From positions 1 to 52,861 of the forward strand of contig NZ_QQRQ01000014.1 of the NCBI RefSeq assembly GCF_003425665.1: 52,861 nucleotides of DNA. The letters run 5' to 3'. How positions within the stretch are numbered: the stretch's first letter is position 1; the number at the start of each line of letters is the position of its first letter. The notes under the pieces were generated by a model. It was not told where the DNA came from. It made no database searches and saw only the letters and a program-made list of their open reading frames with translations. This DNA is from Evtepia gabavorous (GTDB taxonomy: Bacteria; Bacillota; Clostridia; Oscillospirales; Oscillospiraceae). Shown one piece after another: positions 30,308-39,810 of the stretch. The translations under genes and the position numbers were made by a program.

Positions 30308-31212
30308 CCTTTGTCTTCGCCGGCCAGGGGGCCCAGTATCCCGGCATGGGCCAGGAGCTGGCCCAGTGCTCCCCGGCGGCCGCAGAGATTTTTGCAAAGC
30401 TGGACGCCCTGCGGCCGGGCACCTCTGCCCAGTGCTTCGGGGGCACCGATGAGGAACTGAAAGAGACCAAGAACACCCAGCCCTGCATGTTTGCCGTGGA
30501 GCTGGCCGCCGCCGCCGCCCTGGAAGAGGGGGGGCTGCGGGCGGACATGGCCGCTGGATTCTCCTTGGGGGAGATTGGAGCCCTGACCTACACCCGGGCA
30601 GTGGACCTGGAGACCGGTTTCCACCTGGTCTGCCGCCGGGGGGAACTGATGCAGGCGGCCGCGGAGGAGCAGCCCACCGCCATGGCTGCGGTGCTGAAGC
30701 TGTCCAACGAGGAGGTGGAGCAGATCTGCGCCCAATTTGCGCAGGTCTATCCGGTCAACTACAACTGTCCCGGACAGGTCTCCGTGGCCTGCGCCAAGGA
30801 GCAGCTGGCCCCCTTCTCCGCCGCGGTGAAGGCGGCCGGGGGACGGGCTCTGCCGCTGAAGGTGCGGGGGGGCTTTCACTCGCCCTTCATGGCCACGGCA
30901 GCCCAGGGCTTTGCCCAGGTGCTGGAGGAATGCCGGGTGGGACAGCCGGAGATGCCCCTGTATTCCAACCGGACGGGGGCGGTCTACGAAGGGGACCCCA
31001 AACCTTTGCTGTCCCAGCAGATTGCCTCCCCGGTTCGGTGGGAGACCATCGTGCGGAATATGATTGCCGCCGGGGCGGACACCTTTGTGGAGCTGGGGCC
31101 GGGCAAGACCCTGTGCGGCCTCATTGAAAAGATCGACAAAACCGTGAAAACCTACGCGCTGTCCACCCAGGCGGACTTGGAGACCATCTTGAAGGAGGTC
31201 AAAGGATGCTGA
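30295..31212 (+). CDS. fabD: Malonyl-CoA:ACP transacylase
   Basis: A 305-residue acyltransferase that loads malonyl groups onto ACP. The N-terminal FVFAGQGAQYPGMGQEL is typical; the catalytic Ser90 is in GFSLGEIGAL; the His is in GGFHSPFM, and the GPGKTLCGL segment closes the fold. It overlaps fabK at its start and fabG (7 bases) at its end, so it is translated as part of one tight operon. Confidence 0.96.
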   Translation: MGKIAFVFAGQGAQYPGMGQELAQCSPAAAEIFAKLDALRPGTSAQCFGGTDEELKETKNTQPCMFAVELAAAAALEEGGLRADMAAGFSLGEIGALTYTRAVDLETGFHLVCRRGELMQAAAEEQPTAMAAVLKLSNEEVEQICAQFAQVYPVNYNCPGQVSVACAKEQLAPFSAAVKAAGGRALPLKVRGGFHSPFMATAAQGFAQVLEECRVGQPEMPLYSNRTGAVYEGDPKPLLSQQIASPVRWETIVRNMIAAGADTFVELGPGKTLCGLIEKIDKTVKTYALSTQADLETILKEVKGC

Positions 31213-31940
31213 CAGGAAAGACGGCGGTGGTCACCGGTGGTTCCCGGGGCATCGGCGCGGCCATTGTGAGAAAGCTGGCCTCTCAAGGGGCCAACGTGGC
31301 GGTGGTCTATGCCGGCAGCCAGGCCCTGGCGGAGGAACTGTGCGCCCAGTGCGCGGCGGAGTTTTCGGGAAAAGCCGTGGCCTACCGCTGCGACGTGGCG
31401 GATTTTACCGCGGTGAAGGACCTGATGGCCCAGATTAAAAAGGAGTTTGGCACCGTGGACATCCTGGTGAACAACGCCGGGGTGACCCAGGACGGCCTGC
31501 TGGCCATGATGAAGGAGGAGAGCTTTGACCGGGTCCTGGACGTGGACCTGAAAGGGGCTTTCAACTGCATCCGGCACTGTGCCGGGATGTTCCTGCGGCA
31601 GAAGCACGGCGCCATTGTCAATGTCAGCTCCGTGTCCGGGATGATCGGCAACCCCGGCCAGGCCAACTACTCCGCCGCCAAGGCGGGGCTCATCGGCCTG
31701 ACCAAGGCCGTGGCCAAGGAGCTGGCCCCCAAGGGGATCACCTGCAACGCGGTGGCCCCGGGCTTTATCGAGACGGATATGACCCGAGACCTGTCCGGCC
31801 AGGACAACGGGCTCCTGGCCGCCATCCCGCTGGGACGGATGGGCCAGCCCCAGGAAGTGGCTGAGGCAGTGGCGTTTTTGGCCACCGCGCCCTATATCAC
31901 CGGTGAGGTGCTGCGGGTGGATGGTGGCATTGCGATGTAA
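31206..31940 (+). CDS. fabG: 3-oxoacyl-ACP reductase
   Basis: A 244-residue NADPH-dependent short-chain reductase. The nucleotide-binding GGSRGIGAAI, the structural NNAG and the catalytic Ser-Tyr-Lys set (NVSSVSG then YSAAKAG) are present at normal positions. The C-terminal AVAPGFIETDMTRDL and VLRVDGGIAM are characteristic of FabG. It reduces beta-ketoacyl-ACP. It overlaps fabD by 7 bases and is separated from fabF by 56 bases. Confidence 0.97.
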   Translation: MLTGKTAVVTGGSRGIGAAIVRKLASQGANVAVVYAGSQALAEELCAQCAAEFSGKAVAYRCDVADFTAVKDLMAQIKKEFGTVDILVNNAGVTQDGLLAMMKEESFDRVLDVDLKGAFNCIRHCAGMFLRQKHGAIVNVSSVSGMIGNPGQANYSAAKAGLIGLTKAVAKELAPKGITCNAVAPGFIETDMTRDLSGQDNGLLAAIPLGRMGQPQEVAEAVAFLATAPYITGEVLRVDGGIAM

Positions 31941-31996
31941 CATTTTTGGGGGGAAGGGTCTGGGGCCCTTCCCCGTTAAACGGAGGACCAATACCA

Positions 31997-33244
31997 ATGG
32001 AGAATACCATGCGCAGAGTGGTGGTAACCGGCCTGGGGGTCATCAGCCCCGTGGGCAACACGGTGGAGGCGTGCTGGAACAGCTTGAAGTCCGGCGTCCA
32101 CGGCATCGGCCCCATCACTCTTTTTGATACCACAGACTACAAGACCAAGATCGCGGCCGAGGTGAAGGACTTTGACCCCCGGGCCTATATGGACAAAACC
32201 GAGGTACTGCGCAGCGACGCCTTTTCCCAGTACGGGGTGGCGGCGGCCTGCCAGGCGGTGGAGGAGAGCGGCGTCATCGGCACCCTGCCCCCCGAGCGGG
32301 TGGCGGTGTACTTCGGCTCCGGCATCGGCGGCATTCGCACCTTTACCGAGGAGCACAATAAGCTCCTGGCCCGGGGCCCCAAGCGGGTCTCCCCCTACTT
32401 TATCCCCATGCTCATTGCCAACATGGCCGCGGGAATGATCGCCATTCGCTTTAACTGCCGGGGGGCGGCGATGCCCTCGGTGACCGCCTGCGCCTCCGGC
32501 ACCAATGCCATCGGTGAGGCCATGCGGGCCATCCGCCACGGCTATGCCGACGCGGTGATCACCGGCGGTTCTGAGGCGGCCATTACGGAGTGCGGCGTGG
32601 CCGGCTTTATCAATATGCAGGCCCTGTCCACCTCGGAGGACCCCAACGCGGCCTGCCTTCCCTTCGATAAGAGAAGAGGGGGCTTCGTCATCGGGGAAGG
32701 GGGCGCTGCCCTGGTGCTGGAGGAGTATGAGCACGCAGTGAAGCGGGGCGCTAAGATCTACGGCGAGGTGTGCGGCTACGGCGCCACCTGTGACGCCTTC
32801 CACATCACCGCGCCCCGGCCCGACGGCAGCGCCGGCGCCCGGGCCATTCAGCTGGCCCTGCAGGAGGCTGGCCACCAGGCCGGAGAGCGGGTGTACATCA
32901 ACGCCCACGGCACCGGGACCCCCATGAACGATTCCCTGGAGACCCAGGTGGTGAAGCTGGCCCTGGGAGAGGAGGAGGCCAAGAAGGCCTACATGAGCTC
33001 CACCAAGTCCATGACCGGCCACATGCTGGGCGCCGCCGGCGCCATTGAGGCCCTGGCCTGTCTGAAGGCCCTGAATGAGGGCGTTCTGCCGCCCACCATC
33101 AACCTCCTGGACCCCGACCCGGCCTGTGACCTGAACTATGTGCCCAACCAGGCGATCCACACGGAGGTGGACCTGGTTCTCTCCAACTCCCTGGGCTTTG
33201 GCGGCCACAACGCCTGCATTGCATTCCGGAAGGTGACACGATGA
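31997..33244 (+). CDS. fabF: Beta-ketoacyl-ACP synthase II
   Basis: A 415-residue condensing enzyme. The active-site Cys165 is in VTACASGTNAIGEA; the two histidines are in NAHGTGTPMND and SMTGHMLGAAGA. This Cys-His-His set identifies FabF (elongation) rather than FabH. The ATG at 31997 has GGAGG ten bases upstream; another ATG at 32009 is possible and would remove four residues. It ends in an ATGA overlap with accB. No fabH is present in the operon. Confidence 0.96.
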   Translation: MENTMRRVVVTGLGVISPVGNTVEACWNSLKSGVHGIGPITLFDTTDYKTKIAAEVKDFDPRAYMDKTEVLRSDAFSQYGVAAACQAVEESGVIGTLPPERVAVYFGSGIGGIRTFTEEHNKLLARGPKRVSPYFIPMLIANMAAGMIAIRFNCRGAAMPSVTACASGTNAIGEAMRAIRHGYADAVITGGSEAAITECGVAGFINMQALSTSEDPNAACLPFDKRRGGFVIGEGGAALVLEEYEHAVKRGAKIYGEVCGYGATCDAFHITAPRPDGSAGARAIQLALQEAGHQAGERVYINAHGTGTPMNDSLETQVVKLALGEEEAKKAYMSSTKSMTGHMLGAAGAIEALACLKALNEGVLPPTINLLDPDPACDLNYVPNQAIHTEVDLVLSNSLGFGGHNACIAFRKVTR

Positions 33245-33666
33245 ACGAAGCAGAAATTAGAAAGTATGCCGAGCTGATGCGGGAGCTGGACCTGACCGGC
33301 CTGGAAGTGACGGAGAACGGCTGTGTGGTCCGGCTGGAGCGCACCCCGGCCGCCCCGGTGCTTCCTCGGGAGACGGTGGCGGTTCCCCCGGCCCCGCCAG
33401 TTCCCGCGGCTGCGCCCCAGGAAGGGACCACGGAGGTCACCTCTCCCATGGTGGGGGTCTTTTACGCGGCCCCGGCAGAGAACGCGGAACCCTTTGTCAA
33501 GGTGGGAGACCGGGTGAAACGGGGACAGACCCTGTGCATTGTGGAAGCGATGAAGCTGATGAATGAGATCATGGCCGAGCTGGACGGAGAGATCGTGGAG
33601 GTCTGCGTCCAGAACGGGCAGGTGGTGGACTTCGGCTGTCCCCTCTTCCGCATCAAAGGGCAGTAA
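33241..33666 (+). CDS. accB: Biotin carboxyl carrier protein of acetyl-CoA carboxylase
   Basis: A 141-residue BCCP. The N-terminal helix region (MNEAEIRKYAELMRELDLTG) is followed by a Pro/Ala-rich linker (residues about 37-62) and a biotinyl domain with Lys105 in VEAMKLMNE. It carries carboxybiotin between AccC and AccD/AccA, all encoded nearby. It is translationally coupled to fabF by ATGA overlap. Confidence 0.96.
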   Translation: MNEAEIRKYAELMRELDLTGLEVTENGCVVRLERTPAAPVLPRETVAVPPAPPVPAAAPQEGTTEVTSPMVGVFYAAPAENAEPFVKVGDRVKRGQTLCIVEAMKLMNEIMAELDGEIVEVCVQNGQVVDFGCPLFRIKGQ

Positions 33667-33677
33667 GGAGGACCGCG

Positions 33678-34115
33678 ATGAATCGAGATGAGATCAAAAC
33701 CATCCTGCCCCACCGGGACAGCATGCTCCTGCTGGATCAGCTGGACCGGGAGGGAGAGATCGCCCATGGACAGTACCGGGTGAAGGGGGACGAGTGGTTC
33801 CTCCAGGGACATTTCCCCGACGCCCCGGTGGTGCCTGGGGTGATTCTCTGTGAGATTCTGGCCCAGTCGGCGGGGATTTTGATGCAGGATTCCCTCACCG
33901 AGGACACCATCCCCATGTATACCAGCATGAAGAACGTGCGGTTCCGGGCCCCGGTGCTGCCGGGGGACCTCTTTGAGACCAAGTGCCGCATCACCCGGGC
34001 CAAGCATCCCTTCTATTTTGCCGAGGGAGAGGGGTATGTGGGGGATACCCTCTGCGTGAAGGCGGAATTCTCCTTTGGGATTACGGAGCGCGAAGTATGT
34101 TTTCAAAGATCCTGA
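33678..34115 (+). CDS. fabZ: 3-hydroxyacyl-ACP dehydratase
   Basis: A 145-residue hot-dog-fold dehydratase. The catalytic His45 and Glu59 lie in GHFPDAPVVPGVILCEILAQ with the standard 14-residue spacing. It starts MNRDEIKTILPHRDSMLLLD as FabZ proteins do. AAGGAGG precedes the ATG. It overlaps accC by 19 bases. The placement of fabZ between accB and accC is typical of Firmicute operons. Confidence 0.97.
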   Translation: MNRDEIKTILPHRDSMLLLDQLDREGEIAHGQYRVKGDEWFLQGHFPDAPVVPGVILCEILAQSAGILMQDSLTEDTIPMYTSMKNVRFRAPVLPGDLFETKCRITRAKHPFYFAEGEGYVGDTLCVKAEFSFGITEREVCFQRS

Positions 34116-35404
34116 TTGCCAACCGGGGGGAGATCGCCGTCCGGATCATCCGGGCCTGCAAGGAGATGGGCATTGCCACCGTGGCCATCTACTCCCAGGC
34201 GGACCGGGACGCCCTCCACGTGGCCCTGGCAGATGAGAGCTACTGCGTGGGCGGCGCTTCCCCCGGGGAGAGCTACCTCAACGAGGAGCGGGTGGTCTCC
34301 GCCGCCCTGGTCTCCGGGGCCCAGGCCATCCACCCGGGGTATGGCTTCCTGTCGGAAAACGCCCACTTTGCCGCCCTCTGCCGGAAAAATGGGCTGGTGT
34401 TCATCGGACCCTCTCCGGAGAGCATGGAGGAGCTCAGCGACAAAGCCCGGCTGAAGGAGATCATGGGGAGAAACGGCCTGGAGGTCATTCCGGGCACCCA
34501 GGTGCTCGCCAGCGCCCAGGCGGCGCTGGCGGCAGCGGCGGAGATCGGCTATCCTGTGATGCTCAAGGCCAGTGCCGGCGGCGGCGGCCGGGGCATCCGG
34601 CTGGTGAGCGCCCCCAATGAGATGACCCAGGCCTATGCCCTGGCGGTGGCCGAGGGGGAGGCCTCCTTTGGGGACGGGTCGGTTTACATGGAGAAGTATG
34701 TCCACCCCGCCCGGCACATTGAGGTACAGGTTCTGGCCGACGAGGCGGGCAACGTGGTCTGCCTGGGGGAGCGGGACTGCTCGGTCCAGCGCCACCACCA
34801 GAAGCTCATTGAGGAGTCCCCCTCTCCGGCGGTGAGCCGTTCCCAGCGGAAAAAGCTCATGGAGCTCACCGCCCGGGCGGTGAAGGCCATCGGCTATGTG
34901 GGGGTGGGGACCCTGGAATTCCTCCTGGACCGGGACGGACGGTTCTGGTTCATGGAGATGAATCTCCGCCTCCAGGTGGAGCACGGGGTGACGGAGATGC
35001 TGACCCAGGTGGACCTGGTAAAGTGGCAGATCCGCACCGCCGCAGGGGTTCCGCTGAATTTCCAGCAGCAGAACGTCGCCCTCAACGGGGCCTGTGTGGA
35101 GTGCCGGATCAACGCCCTGACGCCGGGGACCCTCTCCATGCTCCACGTGCCCGGCGGCCCCTTTGTCCGCTTTGACACCTATCTGGTCAGCGGCATCTCT
35201 GTCTCCCCCTACTATGACGCGCTGCTGGGCAAGCTCATCGTCTACGCCGGCACCCGGGAGGAGGCCATGCGAAAGATGAAAGCGGCTCTGTGTGAGCTGG
35301 TGGTGGAGGGCATTGAAACCAACATTGCCGAGCAGCTGGAGCTGGTCAGCGACCCCCGGTTTATGACCGGGCAATATGATTTGACCTTTATGGAAGGCAG
35401 GTGA
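34097..35404 (+). CDS. accC: Acetyl-CoA carboxylase, biotin carboxylase subunit
   Basis: A 435-residue ATP-grasp biotin carboxylase, slightly shorter than the usual 445-450. It begins [20 protein letters not shown]; the glycine-rich ATP loop is [14 protein letters not shown], and the conserved [20 protein letters not shown] and [14 protein letters not shown] segments bind ATP, bicarbonate and biotin. GGAG lies 8 bases before the ATG, inside fabZ. A longer frame reading back to 33983 would lie entirely within fabZ and is not supported. Note [10 protein letters not shown] where most homologues have EMNxRxQVEH; nothing essential is missing. Confidence 0.96.
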   Translation: MFSKILIANRGEIAVRIIRACKEMGIATVAIYSQADRDALHVALADESYCVGGASPGESYLNEERVVSAALVSGAQAIHPGYGFLSENAHFAALCRKNGLVFIGPSPESMEELSDKARLKEIMGRNGLEVIPGTQVLASAQAALAAAAEIGYPVMLKASAGGGGRGIRLVSAPNEMTQAYALAVAEGEASFGDGSVYMEKYVHPARHIEVQVLADEAGNVVCLGERDCSVQRHHQKLIEESPSPAVSRSQRKKLMELTARAVKAIGYVGVGTLEFLLDRDGRFWFMEMNLRLQVEHGVTEMLTQVDLVKWQIRTAAGVPLNFQQQNVALNGACVECRINALTPGTLSMLHVPGGPFVRFDTYLVSGISVSPYYDALLGKLIVYAGTREEAMRKMKAALCELVVEGIETNIAEQLELVSDPRFMTGQYDLTFMEGR

Positions 35405-36273
35405 CACCGTTGCCCTTTCTGAATTTTATTCACAAACCAAAAAATGAGCTGGAAAAGGGAGGCCGCACGGCGGCGCTGGTCCAAGAGGACGCCAGCGAGC
35501 CGGAGAAGACCTGTCCCAACTGTCACAAGTCCATCCCCCTGAGCCGGCTGTGGTCCAACTGGAACACCTGTGCCTGCGGCTATCACTTCCGCATGGGAGG
35601 GCGGCAGCGCCTTCGGTTCCTGGCGGACAAGGGCTCCTTTCAGGAGCTGTTTTCCCAGGTGGAGGGGAGGGACCCTTTGTCGTTTCCCGGCTACCGGGAA
35701 AAGCTGGAGATGGTCCGGGACGCCAGCAGTGAGAAGGAAGCGGTCCTCTGCGGCACCGCCCGGATCGGGGGTGCGCCCTGCTGTCTGTTTATCATGGAGC
35801 CCTACTTTATGATGGGGAGCATGGGCACGGCGGTGGGAGAAAAGATCACCAGCCTCTTTGAATACGCCACCGAGCACAGCCTGCCGGTGGTGGGCTATAC
35901 CGTCTCCGGCGGGGCCCGGATGCAGGAGGGGCTGCTGTCCCTTATGCAGATGGCCAAAACCAGCGGCGCGGTGAAGCGCCACAGCGACGCCGGTCTGTTT
36001 TACTGCACGGTGCTCACCGACCCCACCACCGGCGGGGTAACGGCCAGCTTTGCCATGGAGGGAGACATCATCCTGGCCGAGCCCGGCGCCACGGTGGGCT
36101 TTGCCGGGGCCCGGGTGGTGGAGCAGACCACCCGGAAAGCGTTGCCTAAGGGATTCCAAACTGCGGAATTCCTGCTTAAGCACGGCTTTGTGGACGCCAT
36201 TGTCCCCCGGCGGGACCAGCAGCAGGTGGTGTCCTCTCTGCTGAAGCTCCACCAGAGAGGGGAGGCATTATGA
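35401..36273 (+). CDS. accD: Acetyl-CoA carboxylase carboxyltransferase subunit beta
   Basis: A 290-residue carboxyltransferase beta subunit with an N-terminal zinc ribbon. The first Cys pair is CPNC (Cys38, Cys41); the second is CAC (Cys57, Cys59) instead of the usual CxxC, one residue short. The crotonase-fold core contains [20 protein letters not shown] and [15 protein letters not shown], which are AccD signatures. The start is GTG, overlapping the accC stop (GTGA), with GGAAGG upstream; a TTG nine bases further on is an alternative. Partner of AccA, whose gene overlaps by ATGA. Confidence 0.94.
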   Translation: MTPLPFLNFIHKPKNELEKGGRTAALVQEDASEPEKTCPNCHKSIPLSRLWSNWNTCACGYHFRMGGRQRLRFLADKGSFQELFSQVEGRDPLSFPGYREKLEMVRDASSEKEAVLCGTARIGGAPCCLFIMEPYFMMGSMGTAVGEKITSLFEYATEHSLPVVGYTVSGGARMQEGLLSLMQMAKTSGAVKRHSDAGLFYCTVLTDPTTGGVTASFAMEGDIILAEPGATVGFAGARVVEQTTRKALPKGFQTAEFLLKHGFVDAIVPRRDQQQVVSSLLKLHQRGEAL

Positions 36274-37082
36274 GTACCCAAGCCTATGATATTGTTAAGC
36301 TGGCCCGGAGCAACAAACGGCCCACGGGGCTGGACTATATCCAGAACCTGTGCGGGGATTTTTTAGAGCTCCACGGGGACCGGTGCTATGCCGACGATGC
36401 CGCCATTGTGGGGGGCGTGGGCCACTTCCGGGGGATTCCGGTGACCTTCGTGGCCATTGAAAAGGGGCACAGCGCCAAGGAGCGGATGAGCCGTTTCTTC
36501 GGGGCGCCCCACCCTGAGGGGTATCGAAAGGCCCTTCGTCTCATGCGCCAGGCGGAGAAGTTTCACCGCCCGGTGCTCTGCTTTGTGGATACCTCCGGGG
36601 CCTACTGCGGCATTGGCGCCGAGGAGCGGGGCCAGGGGCAGGCCATTGCGGAGAACCTCATGGGCATGATGAGCCTGAACACCCCGGTGATCACCCTTCT
36701 CATTGGGGAGGGCGGCAGCGGCGGCGCCCTGGCGCTGTCGGTGGCCGACCGGGTGTGGATGCTGGAGAACGCGGTTTATTCCGTGATCTCCCCCGAGGGT
36801 TGTGCCAGCATCCTTTGGAAGGACGCGGGCAAGGCCGATGAGGCGGCCCAGCGGCTGCGGCTCACCGCCCGGGACGCGCTGGAGCTGGGGATCATTGAGA
36901 AGATCATCCCCGAGCGGGATCTGGGCCAGCCCGCGTTTTATGGCCTGTTGGCGGACCGTTTGGAAAAGGAGCTTCACGTGCTCATGGGACAGGAGGACCT
37001 GCTCCAGCGCCGCTACGCGCGCTTTCGCGCCTTTGGAAGCCCAAAACCCCTGGAGACCCAGCCCCTGGTAGGGGTGAAATAA
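36270..37082 (+). CDS. accA: Acetyl-CoA carboxylase carboxyltransferase subunit alpha
   Basis: A 270-residue alpha subunit of the carboxyltransferase. It contains the [17 protein letters not shown] entry segment, the [20 protein letters not shown] CoA-binding region, [20 protein letters not shown] forming the oxyanion and CoA pocket, and [14 protein letters not shown]. With AccB, AccC and AccD it makes malonyl-CoA for the pathway. It begins in an ATGA overlap with accD. It is the last core fatty-acid gene before the ligase and regulator. Confidence 0.97.
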   Translation: MSTQAYDIVKLARSNKRPTGLDYIQNLCGDFLELHGDRCYADDAAIVGGVGHFRGIPVTFVAIEKGHSAKERMSRFFGAPHPEGYRKALRLMRQAEKFHRPVLCFVDTSGAYCGIGAEERGQGQAIAENLMGMMSLNTPVITLLIGEGGSGGALALSVADRVWMLENAVYSVISPEGCASILWKDAGKADEAAQRLRLTARDALELGIIEKIIPERDLGQPAFYGLLADRLEKELHVLMGQEDLLQRRYARFRAFGSPKPLETQPLVGVK

Positions 37083-37094
37083 GGGAGTAACCTG

Positions 37095-38723
37095 ATGCAT
37101 GTTTATGAGACCTACTGCCGGGAGACCTTTGATGAAAAGGGCCGGCTGACCCAAATCCAGCTGGACTACCCGGCGGATTTCAACTTTGCCTACGACGTGG
37201 TAGACGCCATGGCCCGCCTGGCCCCCCAGCAGAAAGCGCTGGTCTGGTGCAACAGCGAGGGCCAAGAGGCGCAGTTCACCTTTGCGGACATCAGCCGCCG
37301 GAGCAGCCAGGCCGCCCAGGTTTTTCTCCAGGCGGGCATCCGCCGGGGAGACCGGGTGATGGTGGCGCTGAAGCGCCACTATGAATACTGGTTTGTGACC
37401 GTGGCGCTGCACAAGATCGGCGCGGTCCTGATTCCCATGACCCACATGCTCACCCAGGAGGATATCCTCTACCGGCTGCGCTGCGCGCCGGTCCAGGCCA
37501 TCGTCTGCACCCCCCAGGACCAAGTGCCGGCGCGGGTAGCCGGCGCCGTGGCCCAGGCGGGCGGCGCGTGTAAGCTGTGGACGGTTCAGCAGGATATCCC
37601 CGGCTTCTCTAACCTCACCCGGGCCATGGAGGAGGCCGAGGACACCTTGGACCGGCTCCCCACCCTGGCCACCGACCCGATGATTATGTACTTTACCTCC
37701 GGGACAACGGGACAGCCCAAAGGGGTGGTCCATGACTTTACCTATCCTCTGGCCCATATTGTCACGGCCAAGCACTGGCAGCAGGCCCAGGACGGCGGGC
37801 TCCACTTTACCGTGGCGGAGACCGGCTGGGGAAAGGCGTCCTGGGGAAAGATCTATGGCCAGTGGCTCATCGGGAGCGCGGTGATGGTCTTTGACTTTGA
37901 CAACTTTGATCCCAAACGGCTTGTGGGGATCATTAACCAATACGGGGTGACCTCCTTCTGCGCCCCGCCCACGGTATACCGGTACCTGGTGAAAAAGGGC
38001 ATCCCGCCCATGCCCACCCTCCGGCACGCGGCCACCGCGGGAGAGCAGCTGCACCCGGAGATTTTCCGCCGGTTCACCCAGAGCACCGGTCTGCCGCTGA
38101 TGGAGGGATACGGGCAGACGGAGACCACCTTGCTGTTGGCCAATTTGCAGGGCTGGGAGCCCCTTGAGGGCTCCATGGGGGTGCCCTCCCCCCTCTACCA
38201 CATCCAGCTGCAAAACCCCGACGGCACCCCCACACCGGTGGGAGAGATCGGGGAGGTGGTCATCCTGCCCCCCGAGACGGGCAAGCCGGTGGGCCTGTTC
38301 ACCGAGTACCTGGGGGACCCGGCGCTCTACGCCCAGGCCTGGAGAGGCGGCGTCTACCACACAGGGGACGCGGCCTGGCAGGATGAGAAGGGGTACTACT
38401 GGTTCCACGGCCGGTTTGATGACATCATCAAGACGGGCGGGTTCCGGGTGGGCCCCTTTGAGGTGGAAAACATTCTCATGGAACACCCGGCGGTGCTGGA
38501 GTGCAGTGTGGTGGGGATTCCCGATCCCCTCCGGGGCCAGGCCATCAAGGCGGTGGTGGTCCCTGTGCCGGAACGGGAGCCCAGCAAGACCCTGGAGCGG
38601 GAGATTCGGACGTTCTGCAACAGCAGGCTGGCGGAGTACAAGTGGGTCCGCACCGTTGAGTTCGTGGCGGCGATGCCCAAGACCATCAGCGGGAAGATTC
38701 GAAAAACCGAACTCAGAACCTGA
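37095..38723 (+). CDS. AMP-forming acyl-CoA synthetase
   Basis: A 542-residue ANL-superfamily adenylate-forming enzyme. Motifs: YFTSGTTGQPKGVVHD (ATP loop, about residue 197), GYGQTETT (adenine binding), YHTGDAAWQDEKGYYWFHGR (hinge Asp and Arg) and the C-terminal catalytic lysine in TISGKIRKTEL. The overall look is of medium-chain or acetyl-like acyl-CoA synthetases. It follows accA by 12 bases and precedes a TetR gene, so it is part of the fatty-acid operon. It might activate exogenous or released fatty acids, or provide the acyl primer in the absence of a local fabH; both are inference. Confidence 0.9.
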   Translation: MHVYETYCRETFDEKGRLTQIQLDYPADFNFAYDVVDAMARLAPQQKALVWCNSEGQEAQFTFADISRRSSQAAQVFLQAGIRRGDRVMVALKRHYEYWFVTVALHKIGAVLIPMTHMLTQEDILYRLRCAPVQAIVCTPQDQVPARVAGAVAQAGGACKLWTVQQDIPGFSNLTRAMEEAEDTLDRLPTLATDPMIMYFTSGTTGQPKGVVHDFTYPLAHIVTAKHWQQAQDGGLHFTVAETGWGKASWGKIYGQWLIGSAVMVFDFDNFDPKRLVGIINQYGVTSFCAPPTVYRYLVKKGIPPMPTLRHAATAGEQLHPEIFRRFTQSTGLPLMEGYGQTETTLLLANLQGWEPLEGSMGVPSPLYHIQLQNPDGTPTPVGEIGEVVILPPETGKPVGLFTEYLGDPALYAQAWRGGVYHTGDAAWQDEKGYYWFHGRFDDIIKTGGFRVGPFEVENILMEHPAVLECSVVGIPDPLRGQAIKAVVVPVPEREPSKTLEREIRTFCNSRLAEYKWVRTVEFVAAMPKTISGKIRKTELRT

Positions 38724-38767
38724 GGGAGCTTCTGGCCGCCCAATTCACCAGGCAGGAGGAACAGAAG

Positions 38768-39352
38768 ATGGCAGAGCAGCCAAAAGCCAGGCGCCGCAAC
38801 ACCAGGGAAGAGCTCATCAAGGCCGGGGTGGAGGAGATCAACCGCTACGGGGTGGCCGGGTTTTCCATGCGGCGGATCGCCCAGCTGTGCGGGGTGTCCT
38901 GCGGCGCGCCCTATAAGCACTTTGGGGACCGGAAGGAGTTCATTGCCGCCATCATCGACGATGTCAACGCCCAGTGGCATGCCCGGCAGGCCGAGCTCCT
39001 GGCGGCCTATGAAGGGGACACCCGGAAGCAGATCGTGGAGATGAGTACGGGCTATGTTCAGTTTTTGGCGGAGAATCCCCACCTGCGGGCCATCCTCACC
39101 CTGAAGGACCGGGACTTTGACAACGTCTACCATCGGGTGCGGGGGGAACTCAGCAGCCCCACCCAGCGGCTGATCCAGCGGTACTGCCAGGAGGAACAGC
39201 TGGATGAGGAAACCCGCCAGCGGAAGGTCTATGTGGTCCGCTCCCTGATCTTTGGGGCGGCCATTCAGTTTGACAACGGGGAGCTCCCATACAGTGAGCA
39301 CACCTTGAAAATGGTCCACGACAGCATTGAGCGAGAGCTCCTGCTGCCGTGA
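38768..39352 (+). CDS. TetR-family regulator at the end of the fatty-acid operon
   Basis: A 194-residue TetR-type regulator. The helix-turn-helix spans about residues 14-57 (REELIKAGVEEINRYGVAGF, SMRRIAQLCGVSCGAPYKHF). The C-terminal domain would bind an effector, plausibly an acyl-CoA or acyl-ACP given the location. GGCAGGAGG precedes the ATG. It follows the acyl-CoA synthetase gene by 44 bases and is followed by a hairpin. It is the best candidate to bind the palindrome at 29085-29101 in front of acpP (inference). Confidence 0.9.
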   Translation: MAEQPKARRRNTREELIKAGVEEINRYGVAGFSMRRIAQLCGVSCGAPYKHFGDRKEFIAAIIDDVNAQWHARQAELLAAYEGDTRKQIVEMSTGYVQFLAENPHLRAILTLKDRDFDNVYHRVRGELSSPTQRLIQRYCQEEQLDEETRQRKVYVVRSLIFGAAIQFDNGELPYSEHTLKMVHDSIERELLLP

Positions 39353-39365
39353 CGGGACAGGAACC

Positions 39366-39403
39366 AGCGCCCCCTTCGGAATATACACGCCGAAGGGGGC
39401 GCT
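39366..39403 (+). terminator. Terminator hairpin ending the fatty-acid operon
   Basis: A 14-bp stem AGCGCCCCCTTCGG (39366-39379) / 39390-39403 with a ten-base loop. The U-tract is missing, so termination may be partial. Confidence 0.65.
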
Positions 39404-39462
39404 GTGCGGTCAGGGGGCGGGGAGGAGAGGGGAAGGATTTGCCGTTCTCTGGAAAAAATGCG

Positions 39463-39491
39463 TTGACAGGGGGAGGGGCGGTTATTATAAT
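39463..39491 (+). promoter_or_regulatory. Promoter of the glycine cleavage operon
   Basis: TTGACA (39463-39468), 17-base spacer, TATAAT (39486-39491): full consensus, about 85 bases before the glycine riboswitch. Confidence 0.93.
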
Positions 39492-39578
39492 AGAACCAGA
39501 AAACCAGCTGGGCCCCCTGGGCAGATCACGGGGGAGCTGAGCTGAGAATGGAATCAGATATGGATCGGATGATGAAAC

Positions 39579-39717
39579 CGGGAGATGCCGTGCAAGCGGA
39601 GCCGAAGGGGCAGCGGAAACTCTCAGGCAAAAGGACCGGTTTTTGACGAGACTCCGGAGAGCGAAGGACGCACCGAAGAGGCAATCCGTCCCGGCGGAGA
39701 ATCTTTCAGGTTAGGTT
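39579..39717 (+). promoter_or_regulatory. Tandem glycine riboswitch (two aptamers)
   Basis: Two consecutive glycine aptamers. The first has GCCGAAGGGGCA (39601-39612) and CTCTCAGGCAAAAGGACCG (39620-39638). The linker ACTCCGGAGAG (39651-39661) leads to the second aptamer with CACCGAAGAGGCAA (39671-39684) and TCTTTCAGGTTAGG (39702-39715). These are the class signatures. It controls the gcv operon directly downstream, where glycine binding normally switches expression on. The edges are approximate to about 5 bases. Confidence 0.93.
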
Positions 39718-39767
39718 ACGGAGGCACTGTATTTGGCATGGGTCCAGATGCAGTGCCTCCGTTTTTT
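39718..39767 (+). terminator. Riboswitch-controlled attenuator
   Basis: ACGGAGGCACTG (39718-39729) pairs with 39751-39762, followed by T5. It begins directly where the second aptamer ends, so the aptamer 3' strand and the terminator 5' arm can compete: the usual ON-switch arrangement. Confidence 0.88.
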
Positions 39768-39810
39768 GAAAACGGCGACTGGAACATGAGAAGGAAAAGG
39801 AGCGAACACA

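Noticed and set aside
31946-31996. 17-codon N-terminal extension of fabF
   Set aside because: The GGAGG at 31982-31986 points to the ATG at 31997, and FabF proteins begin with the MRRVVVTGLG strand shortly after.
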